From Isoetes taiwanensis (lineage: Eukaryota; Streptophyta; Lycopodiopsida; Isoetales; Isoetaceae): 64,000 bases of DNA. This document shows positions 33,729 through 45,839 of this stretch, piece after piece. A model generated the notes under the pieces. That model did not search any database and had not been told where the DNA came from. It saw only the letters and a program-made list of their open reading frames with translations. How positions within the stretch are numbered: position 1 is the first letter of the stretch; each line of letters starts with the position of its first letter. Position numbers and translations under genes: made by a program. The stretch is from positions 1 to 64,000 of the forward strand of contig JAJEKV010000924.1 of NCBI GenBank assembly GCA_021234155.1, given 5' to 3'.

Positions 33729-35433
33729 TGAGGGGAATCCTCATAATATCTCAAGGAAGCTAAGAGAATCTACATAGAACCTTGGGGAATGTAGAGAAAT
33801 CTTGGAATAGTCTTTGGGAATTTAGGGAATCTCAAGAGAATCTTGGGGACTATGGGAACCTCAAGAGGATCTATGGAAATCTAGGGAATCTTCATAGCAT
33901 CTTAGAGAATCTAGGAGAATCTAGATAGAATCGGGGAATCTATATGAATCCTGAGAGAATAGTTCGGAATGTAAGGGAATCTCGATGGAATCTTGATGAA
34001 ATCTTGATGAACCCAAGGAAATCTTCATAGGATCTAAGGGAATCTACATAGAATTGCGGGGAATCTAGATGAATCTTGAGACGATCTTTGAGGATCTAAT
34101 CTCGAGAGAATTTGTGGAAACCTAGGGAATCTTCATAGAATATTTGAGAACCTAGGTGAACCTTGATAGGATCTTAGAGAATCTAGGAGAACCTACATAG
34201 AATCTTTAAAAATCTAGGGAATCTTGATAGAATCTTTTATATTCTTTGGGAATCTTGATGGAATCTCAATCTTCATAGTATCTAAGGGAATCTAAAGGAA
34301 TCTCAATAAAATCTTTAGGAATCTAGGGGAATCTTGATGAAATCTTTGAGAAACCAGAGGAATCTTCATAGAATCGAAGGGAATCAAGAGACTATACAAA
34401 GAATAATGGAAAATCTAGGTGAATCTTGGAGCAATCTCTAGGAATCTAGGGGAATCTAAAGGAATCTTCATAGAATCTAGGAGAATCTAAAAGAATCTTT
34501 ATAGAATCTTTGGAAATCTAGGGGAATCTTGATGAAATCATGGAGAATCTAGAGGAATCTATATAGAATCTTTAGGAATCTAAGGGAATCTTGATGGAAT
34601 TGTGGAGAATCTAAGGAATCTTTATAGAATCTATGGGAATCCAAGATAATCTATATAGAACCATGGGGGATCTGGGTGAATCTTGAGGCATCTTTAGGAA
34701 TGTAGGGAGTCTCGAGAGGATTTTTGGGAACCTAGGGAATCTTCATAGAAATATTTGATAATTTAGGGAAATCTTGATAGAATCTTAGAGAATCTAGGAA
34801 AATATACATAGAATCTTGAGAAAACTATGTGAATCTTGAGAGAATCTAGGAGAATATTCATGGAATCTTGGAGACCTAAGGGAATCTTCCTATGATCTAA
34901 AGGAATCTAAAGGAATCTTCATAAAATCTTTAGGAATCTAGGGGAATCTTGATGAAATTATGGAGAACCTAAAGGAATCTTTATATAAGCCAAGGGAATC
35001 CAAGAGAATCTACATAGAATCATGGGGAATCTTGAGGCATCTTTGGGAATCTCGAAGAATTTATGGGAATATGGAGAATCTTCATAGAATATTTGAGAAT
35101 CCAGGGAATATTGATAGAACCTTAGAGAATCTAAGAGCGTCTACATAGAATCTTGGGAAGTCCATGTGAATCTTGAGAGAATTTTTGAGAATCTAGGAGA
35201 ATCTAAAAGAATCTAGGGGAATCTTGATGGAATCTAAAGGAATCTTTATATGATCTAAAGGAACATAGAATCCTGGGGAGTCTAGGCGAATCTTGAGACA
35301 ATCTTTGGGCTAGGGCAATCTCAATAGAATCTATGGGAATTTATGGGAATCTTAGAAAAATCTTTGAGAATTTAGGGGAATCCAAGGGAATCTTCATAAA
35401 ATCTTCGATAATATAGGGGAATCTAGGTGAATT
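32826..35433. repeat. Degenerate GAATCT satellite, main block
   Basis: Interrupted only by the start of the second 730-bp unit, this is a long array of variants of (A/G)GAATCT with spacers of 3-9 bases such as 'tgata', 'ttggga', 'taggg' and 'tcata'. The strand is purine-rich. No fixed longer period is obvious; local units of about 11, 22 and 33 bases occur. Short open frames through it (for example 34960-35148) are chance. Confidence 0.85.
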
Positions 35434-35983
35434 CATTAGGGATTTTTTGAGATCATAAAAGGGCCTTCTAAGAACTGCTGACTAAGCTATATGAACTACC
35501 AATCAGAAAACAGAACTGGTAATCCAGTCAGCAAAACAGTTATAACTAACTCACTGGATCACATTTTCTAGCATAAGTGTTGATAGAAAAGTCCAAATGA
35601 GCTCTTGTTTGGTGCAATAGGTAGATCTCATTGAGATCTTTCCAACCTTGGGTGGTTTGCATATCTTTTAACCCCGTAGGCTAGTAAAAAATGGTAAAAA
35701 CCGTATTTTTTGGAGTTTTGACAATCATAAGTGGTTAAAATATGTGCAAAGCACCTAAGGTTGGAAAGATCTCAACGAGATCTATCTATTGCACTAAACG
35801 AGAGCTCATTTGGACTTTTCTATCAATAGTTATACTAGAAAATGTGATCTAGTGAGTTAGTTATAACAGTTTTGCTGACTGGACCCGTCAGGCTCTGACT
35901 TCTGATTGGTAGTTCATTTATCTTCATTTGGCTTAGTTGGCATGTTTTGAAGGCCTTTTTTTAATCTCAAAAAAATCCTAATG
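35434..35983. mobile_element. 550-bp inverted-repeat element within the satellite
   Basis: The two halves are almost full-length inverted repeats. The outer ends are CATTAGGGATTTTTTGAGA and its near complement at 35960-35983. Inner parts pair 35484-35655 with 35745-35930, including 'gaactaccaatcag' and 'gttggaaagatctca'. It is non-coding. The satellite resumes at 35995, so the element inserted into the array. A target duplication is not evident in this repetitive context. Confidence 0.8.
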
Positions 35984-35994
35984 TCAAAATTGAA

Positions 35995-36080
35995 TGAATC
36001 TAGGAAATCTACATAGAATCTTGAGGAATGTGCTCAAGAGAATCTTTGAGAATCCAGTAGAATCTAAGAGATATATCTTT
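35995..36080. repeat. GAATCT satellite, right remnant
   Basis: The same GAATCT-type motif continues for about 85 bases beyond the inverted-repeat element. Confidence 0.7.
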
Positions 36081-36148
36081 GTACTTGGCTTCGAGTTGGA
36101 TTTGTACAGTCCCTAACTCGTACAGGCCCTACATAGTACAAAGACTTG

Positions 36149-36241
36149 TATATATATATATAATATAGAAGATAGATAGATAGATAGATAGATATAGATA
36201 TATAGATATAGATATATAGATAGATAGATAGATAGATAGAC
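36149..36241. repeat. TATA/GATA microsatellite
   Basis: A run of TA, then GATA tetramers with TATAGA interruptions, directly adjoins the 3' side of the minus-strand retroposon copy. Confidence 0.9.
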
Positions 36242-36244
36242 AAT

Positions 36245-37050
36245 CTTGATTACTCCAAGAAAGAGAAAAGAGATGAAGAGTAACTTGAACAATCTCCTAC
36301 GCTGCTCAGAGAAGCCAATATGCTTCAAACTATGATCAAATTTTGCAGTATTATTACCAAATGTGAGATTAAAAGGAGATGCTGCTTTGTCTGGATGTGC
36401 CAGTTAGCCGACCTATAATAGGCTCGGCACACAGCCCAACCGCCAAAACTCTCCTAAATTCTGGTTCATGATATCTGGTCTTTGATATGGAAGCATCTTC
36501 CAGACACCATCAAATCCTAACTCGACAATCTCAAATAATCTGACATCTGTTTTCAAAGCGTAGAAAATTGAGATCAAGAACTTCTGGATTCCTTTCAAGA
36601 AAAATATCCCTAGATCTTTCCTCGAAAGCAAGAAAGAGCAAGAGGAGGGAAAAAACCATCTACTTAGAAAATCAGCGGAAAAAGACTATCTAAGCGACAC
36701 ATAGCTGCTTTTTTATAAGTCTTGCTTCAAATATGCTCAACTCCATGCCTTTCAATGTGATTTGCTTAATAAATCATCATCTTTTTGAAAACATTGAGAG
36801 CAAAATGCCCGTTAATGGTATTTTACCAAAAGCCCAAACATGCGTAATCGAGAATAGGGCCGCCCGAGAATCAAATATGCAATTTCTTTGAAGAAGAAGC
36901 AAATGCGGAATACAAATGAGACCACGCTAACATCGGATTGTAGTCTCCAATTTGCAAGAAGATCTACAGCAGTGCCGGATAGAGTGCCGGATATAGGGAA
37001 AGAAGAGCGGCCTCCTTCCCTGTTGCCACCCTAGTTGTAAGCGCAGGCAA
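36245..37050 (-). mobile_element. Second copy of the 4.0-5.1 kb retroposon
   Basis: The minus strand is collinear with the element at 4070-4895. Shared blocks include 'ggaaggaggccgc', 'ggcactgctg', 'gaccagatatcatga', 'tttgatcatagtttgaag' and 'agttactcttcatctc'. Homology ends at 'ttcaagatt/tcaagatt' followed by TGTCT, where this copy runs into the (CTAT)n microsatellite, so its poly-A tail is missing. Confidence 0.75.
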
Positions 37051-38341
37051 AGCATCAAGATTATATTTTTTCCAGCTCCCATTGAGTTAAGAAACTAATA
37101 CAAAGCCCACTAATCTATTTTGCAAAGTGAATGCCTCTTTAAACTCAACCCCAACTATGAATCATGATTTTGTGATGAAGGAGAAGATAGGAACTTGCCT
37201 TGGTAGAAAAACTTCTTTGATTGCTGAATTAACGTGTTATGAGAATTCAAAACCCTCATCCTCATACACATATTCAACCTCACACTCACCCTCAGCCTCA
37301 CCATCATGCCTATTGTTGTTTGATAAAATAGTTTGGCAAAACCATCTAAATTTTTCTACGAAAAGAAGCAAGTTGACAGGAAACAAACCCATCCACAAAA
37401 AAAACATGGACCCGTGGTTTGGTCACTTTTCCGAATCTACAGTATGCATGCATACAATGGATGCAAAAGTGGGGATATCAGCCGACCTATGTGTACATCA
37501 TCTCATAAATGTTAGTAGGTGCACACTTTTCTTCCAATAAATACAAGTGCTTATATCACATACATGACCTCAATTGACCATTCACCACAAAGGCATGCCT
37601 ACTACACAACCTATGGGTTATAAAAGGAGCTCGGTTTTGTTCTCATGTAAGAGTGCTAAGGGAATAATCTCGAATTATATAGGTACCCGCTTGATATCGT
37701 CCTCTGGTTTTTAAAAAGAGCCTTTTCATTATGATTCTCTAACATTGTACTAAGCATTTCATTATAGATAGATCTTGGGCTAATGCTTCGTTTATAAGGG
37801 CAAATGCATTGAAATTTGAAAAGCATAGCTTGCTTGCACACATGCGAAATCCTATTAGCAACATATATTATATTATTATTAAATAATATTTATATATGTT
37901 TTAGGGAACACTACCAAAGCACTTCTAAACACAAATTTACAGTTGGTAAATATATAAACATGTACCACTACGACATAAACACAAATTTATAGTTAGTATA
38001 AATATGTAAACCACTACGACATGAAGCATATTCGTGATCTTGCACATGATTGCCGAGAAAGGCAATAAACGTGAAAAGCTGAGCTGGATAAATACACTAT
38101 AAATACACTGTAGCCACCTGTTCGTTAAGCTCATGGTGGTAGCTATGGCGACGAATATGGCGGGAACCCAGGTCTTTCCTATTTTCATTCTCCACCACCA
38201 TTTTCATTCTCCAAGCATGTGGCTTCATCCTTTCCGGCGGCCTCGCCTTTGTACATTTTAAAAAAAATGCAAGCCCACAAGTCGGTCCTCTCTCAATAAT
38301 CTCCTTCTCATTCCGACCTAAATTTTTCATCTCGCCCAGAC
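37051..38341. other. Unassigned interval upstream of the PB1 gene
   Basis: A 137-codon open frame at 37127-37540 is Ser/Thr/Pro-rich where it crosses a 'cctcacactcacc' type simple stretch and has no recognisable domain. Part of 37900-38340 may be promoter and 5' leader of the PB1 gene; no specific element can be named. Confidence 0.3.
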
Positions 38342-41131
38342 ATGGCTTTCTTAGAGGATGAGATTTCCGTCAACTCGGGTGCCTCTTCTTCCAGTGGTAA
38401 GATCAAATTTTTATGCAGTTTCGGTGGCAAAATCATGGCCCGCCCTGAGATAATAAGGCTTCGGATACATGGGAGGTGAGACTCATACCGCGCCACGGGC
38501 GAAATATTTCCTACTTGGAATTAATGGAGAAGCTTTGTCAATCGTGGCGGTGATCATATAAGTGTCAAATATCGGTTGCCGTGGGAAGACTTGGATGCAC
38601 TAGTGTCGATTTTTGCGATGATGATATTGAAATAATGATGGAAGAATACCTAAAGGTTAGAAGCAATAGATGTCTCGTAAGGTTGAGGCTTTTTATGTTT
38701 CCATCGGACAAGAAAGTTCGTCTAATAATGATGCTATGGAAAAGCAAGGGCTCAATGCTAAAGAGCGCAAAAGGATGTGGAAACTATTTCCTGGGAGGTT
38801 CTTCTCCTCAAGAAAGTGCGAGAACCATCGTGACCCGAAGTTTGAGAATATTTGATGTGGCAACAAGCTACTATACCGGCAGGCGTCCTTGGCACCGTGT
38901 ATGGTTGTAGGGAGGCATCAAGTTTTGTCTTCGTCTTGTTCTTCATATGTTCTCAGAAGCTTTCAGTCAGTCCTCTTATTCTTTGGGCATTACGTGTTCC
39001 TCCGTGTGCCGGGCCAGTAATTAAGCGCTTGTCATCTATGGCACTTGCATCCTCGATTCTTTGTGGGAAATTCAGCCCCTATTGTTTCTCCAATCCCATC
39101 CATTGTCCCTTCACTTGCTCGATGGTTAACTTAGCTTTGATGAATCAAGTTATTCCTCGGTAGTGAACAATCCGGTTTACAGAATGGCCAACCCCATGGT
39201 TTTTCCAATCCCGTTGTTCCTTCCCTTGCTCGATTGGTTAATCCAAATTGTTGAATCCTGCATTTGTTCCTCTAGTAGGTAATACTCCGGTTTTCTGCGG
39301 AATGGCAAATCTCTTTCTTCAGATTAATCGTTGGTGACTCCTCGCCCTGCAGTAGTTAATACTCCCGATTTCTCGAATTGTGAATCATGTTCTTTCATTT
39401 AATCCGGTTTCGGAATTGTAAATCCCTGTTCTACCAATGGTTAATAATCGGTAGTGAATCACGCTATTTACTGTTAGTCCATTTGGCGAATCCTATTCCT
39501 CCATTTTCTCGCAATGGTGAATCCGTAGCATCTGTTAATCCGTTGGTGAATTTCGTTTCCTCGGTTTACGCAATGGTGAATCACGTGGCTTCGTTAATCC
39601 GTTGGTTAATCTTGTTGCTTGATTACTCCGGGTTCTATTCCACCGGTCATTAATAATCCGGTTTGGCAATGGTGAATCCTAAGCTTTACGGTAGTCCATT
39701 GGTGAATCATGTTCCTCCAGTTCACCGCAATCGTGAATCGTGGCCTCTATTAGTCCATTGGTGAATCCTGTTCCTCCGCCAGCAATGGTGAATCACGTGG
39801 CTTCATTTAATCCGTTGGTTAATCATGTTGCTTCGATTTACTCGGGTTCTATTCACCCCGATCATTAATAATCCGGTTTTGGCAATGGTGAATCCTGGCG
39901 TTTTACGGTTAGTCCATTGGTGAATCTGTTCCTCGGTTTTACGCAATCATTGAATCACGTGGCCTCTATTAGTCCATTGGTGAATCCTGTTCCTCGGTTT
40001 ACTGCGGTGGTGAATCGTGGCTTACGCCAATCCATTTGGTGAATCACATTTGTTGCCGGTTAATCCGGGTTCTCGCCCGCGTCATCAATAATCCGGTTTA
40101 CGCAATGGTGAATCATGTTGCTTACGTTAATCCATTGGTGAATCACGGTTTCCTCCGGCCGCATTGGTAAATCCCTTTGCCCCGGTCGCTCCGGTTTCTC
40201 GGTGGTGCGGTGGTGAATCCCTGTTCTTTCATTAATCCGTTTTACGGAATTGTGAATCCTATTTCACGGTGGTTAATAATCCGGTTTACGCAATGGTGAA
40301 TCCCCGGCTTACGGTTAATCAATGGCGAATCTGTTCGGTTTACGCAATATGGTGAATCCAGTTGCTCCTGTTATTCCATTGGTGCCTCCAGTTTCTGCAT
40401 TGGTGAATCTTGGTACTTCAGTTCCATTGGTGAATCCTTTGTTAAATTACGTTTTCAAGAACGAGTTCTGTTCTGTTATTGCTCCCATGAGTTCTATTAC
40501 TCGGCGAGGTGCTTGTTGTTCTCTGTTGCCCCTATGTTCTGATCCCTCGGTCGCGAGGATAGAGCATCAACTTCTTATGTGCCAACAACTTATGTTCCAG
40601 TTGCAGAAGACACCCAAGTGCATCTCAAGGGTGCAGCTTTAAGGAAGTCGAGAGGAAGTGGTTATAGTTTCATATCAAGATGTTCAAGCTAGCGAGGGCT
40701 TCCACAACTCTTTGTCGGGCTTCACGGGCAATGAATATATCGGCCGGGGATTGATGCTTCGGGATCCGGACCTTATCATTTTACAAGGATGCTCGAGTCC
40801 GGACCTCAGTATTTACAAGGATGCTCAGGATCTGGACCTCAGTATTTATAAGGTTTCCCACGTTCCGCATCTGGTTCTTCACATGCGAGGATTTCCGTTC
40901 GGGATCGGCTCGCATTCTTCCTTTTCAAGAACCCCGGGCCGAGGATATTGCGAGGGAGGCCTTAGCTTGTAATGAAGAACGTGTGATCCATAGTGCCTAC
41001 TCCGGCTGCCGGGTTTACTATCCCCGAAGATTTCCGCCGGTATGTTCATCCCACCATTTTAAGGATAAAATTGCACCGCGGACGACCCGGTTTTTAAACA
41101 GCATGGAAGACCTTTCACTAGTTTTCTTTTA
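38342..41131 (+). CDS. PB1-domain protein gene with broken frames
   Basis: ATG 38342 opens MAFLEDEIS and KIKFLCSFGGKIMARP, the start of a plant PB1 domain. Split over three frames it continues with YMGGET, NISYLELMEKLCQ, HISVKYRLPWEDLDALVS, IEIMMEEYLKVRS and VRLRLFMFPSDKK (38340-38715). PB1 domains pair with other PB1 or octicosapeptide proteins. The middle (39100-40460) is a tandem repeat of about 60 bases encoding units like VNPVAPVIPLVPPVSALVN. The end (40640-41131) has QEPRAEDIAREAL-type text and may be the C-terminus. The family includes Raf-like kinases and unknown PB1 proteins; no kinase domain is seen. Many breaks fall at words such as CTG, CAG or CCG, so sequencing error is a real alternative to decay. 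Confidence 0.65.
39100..40460 (+). repeat. 60-bp coding minisatellite in the PB1 gene
   Basis: About 15-20 imperfect copies of a unit with 'ttggtgaatc', 'ggtttacgcaatggtgaatc' and 'gttaatccgttggtgaat'. The right end (40350-40460) is in frame and encodes Val/Asn/Pro-rich text; further left the frame is lost in nearly every unit. Confidence 0.75.
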
Positions 41132-43279
41132 GGTAATGGTTGAGGAACTCTTCTATCTTTCTTCTTTTTTTCCATATTCAAGATACCTTGACATTGGGTT
41201 TTCCAACAGCTTGGAAGTTGTTAGGTGATTTTGTTGGGTTTACCATATAAATAAACCGTCATTTGTTTGTGAGAGAAAAGGAAACAAAAAAGCCATGTAG
41301 CTGTTTTAAGATTTTAACCTGCAAAGAGGGTCTTTAAAAGCTGTCATGCATGTGTTGAAACTTTCGAAGGTGCATTGCGTTGTGAGTTGCATTGGGTCCC
41401 GGTTTTTTCATTTTGCACCCGACACATGGATTAATTCAGGGTAAGTTTTTGTTATAAGTTAGTGTATAATTTTAGCATTTCTGAGCATTCCACTTTGGAA
41501 ATTAGATAAGCTTGAACTACAAGAATAGCACGTCATAAGCAATTACCGAACGCTTCTCGATTGTTGACAGGGGTGAGGGGAGATCCCCCTACGTTTAGAA
41601 AAGTGACAGCAATTTTGTCACAGATTTCCCTCGTGATGAGGATGATCTCGAGCAGCTATTTTGCGTCTTGGAACAACTAATTTAAATTCATTGCATACGG
41701 CCGCTTCCCAGATGTAATAAAAAGGAGACAGAAGCTGAGATTTCATTCATAGAGGTCTCATTTGTGGCGGGTGGAATAAAAAAAGGAAGTTAAGTTATGA
41801 AGGTATGGACATGTTGTGCATCGATTCTTTTTAGACTTGATTCATGGTCGGATAGAGAGGGTATCGAGATGGATTTTTAGGTTGCCCCTAGGGGGCAAAC
41901 CCTCATTGTTGATGGGTTTTCGGCATATTCTGGGCATTAGCTAGAATATGCCTAGAATATCCTGGCAACTGCTCCAAACTGGTTGTCGCCTGTAAACTCG
42001 CGGTAGCCTCTGTTGGTGGTCTAGCCTAGTCGCCTTGTGTTCGAACCTGACAAACTGGCATCCATTCTATAGGAGATCCGACAGTTTACAGTGGCGCAAT
42101 ACAGGGTATACCTGTGGCAGACTTCTAAATTTTTCTTGAATGGGGCTTGAACTTGGTGGATGCACAAGATCCTAGTGCCAGCACCGTGAAGCTAAGCTTT
42201 GAAATATTATGAGCTCTATGCATCAATGTTTTGTGAGGGAGATGACTAAAGATTATTTACATTTCCTTTTAGCTTGTCTCAATTGCCTTTTCTGCAGAAC
42301 TTAAGCATGCAGTGATCTACTGCTGAAAGCTTACGAAGGCTTAAAGAGTAAGAAGTAAGAATTCGTTGTTGTAGAGGTTTAATTGATGAAGGTTATCATT
42401 AATTCCGATTCTATGCTACAAGATTATCTCTTTAGACCAGTAGCAAATCGTTGCAAATGCATGTTTTCACTTTAGGCAGAGCAGGGTAAGTAGATCAAGT
42501 TGAGGATTTTTTTAAAAAATACCAATAGAGCCTGATTTGTTGAGTTCGGCTGAATTCTTGGGATGCTCTGAGTGCTACGAGAAAAGTGCACACTACCTTC
42601 ATTTACTTGAACTAGTTTTGTTTTATATGCTTACATTTCTTCAGCTTTTGCTATTTGTCCCTTCATCACTCATGTTTGCCATGGAAAACCACAACTTTTG
42701 TCCTTATGTATATGCTGATACTGCCATTTTGGGACTGAAGCTATTGAGGGCCAGGGGCCTTCTTAGTTTCCTCTCTGTTGTTTTTGTCTGCCATAGTAAT
42801 TGCCAGCAGACATTTTGGCGCTCTCATTTGGAAGGCAAAAGGGTTTCTTAGTTACCAGGAATAACAGAATTAAGTGAAACAATTTTTCGAAACAGAGGTG
42901 TACGCAAAATAAAGATTAGAGCTGTACGCAAAAAGATGTTGGAGCATATTGTTTGAGAACGGTAGCATTCAAACAAGATCAGTAGGCTCCCCATGACTGC
43001 ATATATCCTTCTGGAATGTGACTCTGGATATCATCAGCTCTACCATTTGACATGGCGGTGGACAGAAATTGTTTGTCATCCTAAGAAAATTTTAAAAGGC
43101 TGCAGATCTTTTTGCATATAATAATTGGCAACTATGTGGTAAGTTTGTTTCATTGATGATTGTATCTATTGTTGCGACTTGCCGCTCTAGTTAACTAGTT
43201 CAGTTAATGAGTTTATTATTGCTCTATGAAGAAAATTTTTTCATGTAATGGCATTTCTTCGTGGTCTAAAATCATCTTA
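41132..43279. other. Unassigned interval
   Basis: The first few hundred bases may be the 3' untranslated region of the PB1 gene. Apart from repeat B (41881-42060) nothing is recognised. A 104-codon frame at 42537-42851 has no known features. Confidence 0.35.
41881..42060 (+). repeat. Dispersed repeat B, copy 2
   Basis: Collinear with 15265-15430: GGTTGCCCCTAGGGGGCAA, 'ggcatattctgggcat', 'aatatgcctagaatat', 'tgtaaactcgcggtagcctc'. Confidence 0.65.
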
Positions 43280-43480
43280 AGTCCATGAGGCAACTGCTCT
43301 TTTAGATGAGGCAACTGCTCTTTTAGACGATATGCTTAAAAGAGGATGCCTTCCTCAGTCTTTGTAGGATAGGGAAAAAAGATGAGGTTCATATCCTTTT
43401 AGATGAGATGATGAAGAGAAGATGCTTTCCAGATGCTGTGACACATAGGTTGTTTCACAAATGGTCTCTGACATGGCTGA
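43280..43480 (+). pseudogene. Small PPR (P-class) fragment
   Basis: Frames read ATALLDDMLKRGCLPQS and, after a shift, LLDEMMKRRCFPDAVTH. Both are the second half of a pentatricopeptide repeat (…LLDEMxxRGxxPDxVT). A 21-base unit 'gaggcaactgctcttttaga' is directly repeated at 43287-43330. It is too short to be a gene. Confidence 0.5.
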
Positions 43481-45239
43481 GAGACTGATGTTCAAGGAGC
43501 ACATGCAATGAAGACTTTTAACTTTTTCATACTCCCAAAACAAAGGTTTAATTCTACTGCTGTTAAGGTATGTCAATGTTATGTGCATGATGGAAATCAG
43601 CGAGGAGATTTCCAAGGGTACAGCTTTGAACATGTCTATATGGTTAATGGGCTCTGCAACAACTCATATTGTTATCAGGCAAGATTTGCATTTTGGTCTT
43701 GCTCTTGTCTAAGAGGCAAACGCAGTGACTTCTATTTTGAATCTTGTATCCGGATTAATTATCTTGACATAATATTCACAAGGATGTGCAACTTCAAACA
43801 AGCTAACCGTTCACTGAATAAACACATCCGCTCTATCTGACGATGCATGCTCTTCTTTGGTGCACGAGGATTTTGATCACTGTTATCCGTCATATATATC
43901 TGACTTGTTTTCAAGACCTTGCATTTCAAAGTGGCCTTTCAGTCAGTGAACATGGTATTAAAGTTTTACCCTTTTTTAGAAGGGGGCTTTTTATTTGTTA
44001 ATTTCAAGGCTAAATGGCAAATTGTGCCATGATTCTGTCTATTGACCTTGGAAATCTTTATTGTTGAGATTTCTCTTGAGTAAATTTGGACAAATCCTAG
44101 AATAATTTGTCAAGCTTCTTTGTTGGGTTGCCGAGGGGGCTATCCTGAGCTTCAAATATTCTGGAGCATGTGCTCATTTATTGTTGGGAATATCATCTTT
44201 GCGGTGTTGGCGAGAATATTCAGGTATATTGTAGCTAAGGTGAAGTTCTAAAGCGAGAATAGAATTCCTTGAATTTGTGTGTTTAAGACTTTGATTTTAG
44301 GTCGATCTGGAGGTGTTGCGATTGCAGATCTGATGACAGAGTTTTGGCACACCTGGTAAATAGAAGCATGGCCAGCTTGACAAGGGAATGCATGCATCTA
44401 TTTCTGTGGTTAGACCCTTGATCTATGCTAGTCCATTCCTTGTGTTTTATTTGTTATCCTCCTGATTGAATGCATGGCATTCTAGTAAGAAGGCCTTTTT
44501 GCTTGGTGAGGCTTTTAGGTTCAATTGGGTTCTGTGATTCCTCATATCTTTACTAAAGCTTTAATTGGGCCACTCTTACAATCAGTGATGTGAGTGTGTC
44601 CTAAATACCCCAATGTGGATACGGCTGCAAAATGCTTTTATGTAAGTCTCCTCTATTCAATCTGCCTTCCTTTAATATGCTGCAATATAAAGGAAGTTCT
44701 GGCAATTGCAGAAACATATGAGATGGGCCATGCATGTGAATTTAAATGCAAAAAGATCAACTAATACTTACCTACACAGAAATAGGTTTATTGCAAGTAT
44801 GCTTCTTTTATCCCAATCAAGAATGATATAAAATCATTTGTGAAGGCAAAATCCACCCTGCTTTGCATACTAAATGCACCTAGGCTAGATTCAGTTTAAG
44901 TTGTATTAATGCCTATGATATGTATGTAAATATAAATGCAATGCTTTCTTTCTGAACTACATGTTGCTATTTGATCTAAGTTTGTTTTGTACGTCTAGAA
45001 ATAAATTTATCATTATTGTTTATGAGTTTTGGAAATGGTTGGGGTTCAAATCCCCTTGCTTCCTAATTTTTATTGCTACTACTTGAAGAATGCGGCCATA
45101 GTGGCGCATAACTATAGTTTGTCCATCAAACTTGGAATGCTTCGAATAAAAAAAAAATACTGACGCATCACTATCCATACTCAATAGTTTGTTCACTAAG
45201 CTTGGAATGCTTCAAATTAAAAAGCCTTATTGGTTATCA
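43481..45239. other. Unassigned interval
   Basis: An open frame at 43508-43840 (110 codons) carries no recognisable motif. The rest is AT-rich intergenic sequence. Confidence 0.35.
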
Positions 45240-45569
45240 ATAACCATGAAGATGCGTAACAAAACCATGCACATTTTAGAACAAACAAATACATCTAAGA
45301 TTGATAACAATAATGGTAATTTGCATCTAACGTATTGCAAAACATGTGCATTTACCATGCCATTAAGCCATGCGAGTTTATCACAATCACTAATTGCATT
45401 AAACCATGTGCATTTACCATTATACTAATTTACCACAATAATCAACCACATCAAACCGTGTGTATTTACCATGACACTTATCCATGCTAGTTACCACAAT
45501 AACCAACCACATTATAAAATCACATGAATAAAGCACTATATTAAACCACATCCATAACCATCATGTCAT
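45240..45569. repeat. Degenerate CCATGTGCATTTACC-type repetition
   Basis: Loose, imperfect recurrence of 'aaccatg(t/c)gcatttaccat' and 'accacaataaccaaccacat' words runs up to the start of the 8.25-kb duplicated unit and partly into it. Confidence 0.5.
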
Positions 45570-45839
45570 ACCAAATGGACAAACCATACCCTTAAAACAC
45601 TATAATATACCACATCCATTTACCAACATGTAATACCATTTGACAAACTCTACAAAAGAGCTATTTATAATTACCATGCTATAATATCACCCTAACAAAC
45701 CCTATATGAGAACCAATTAGCTTAGCCACATATGGTTTTTAATGAAATTAACCCCCAAACACGCATTGATTTCGTAGAATGGTTTTTTAGTCATAACCAT
45801 GGGAAAAACCATGTAGTGTTTTAATTTTAGGTGCCTTGT

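Noticed and set aside
34960-35148. 62-codon open frame in the satellite
   Set aside because: It is a by-product of the GAATCT repetition, with no protein-like composition beyond the repeat.
33540-35430. Satellite read as a CRISPR-like or regulatory array
   Set aside because: There are no fixed-length spacers or exact repeats. GAA/TTC words resemble heat-shock elements, but the spacing is off by one base, so neither reading is supported.
37127-37540. 137-codon Ser/Pro/Thr-rich frame as a gene
   Set aside because: Composition is explained by a simple-sequence stretch. No start context, domain or neighbouring exon supports it.
45570-45830. CACTAT words near the left end of the duplicated unit as the CACTA terminus
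   Set aside because: Several CACTAT words occur by chance in this AT-rich stretch. None is matched by an inverted partner and 3-bp target duplication at the other side.
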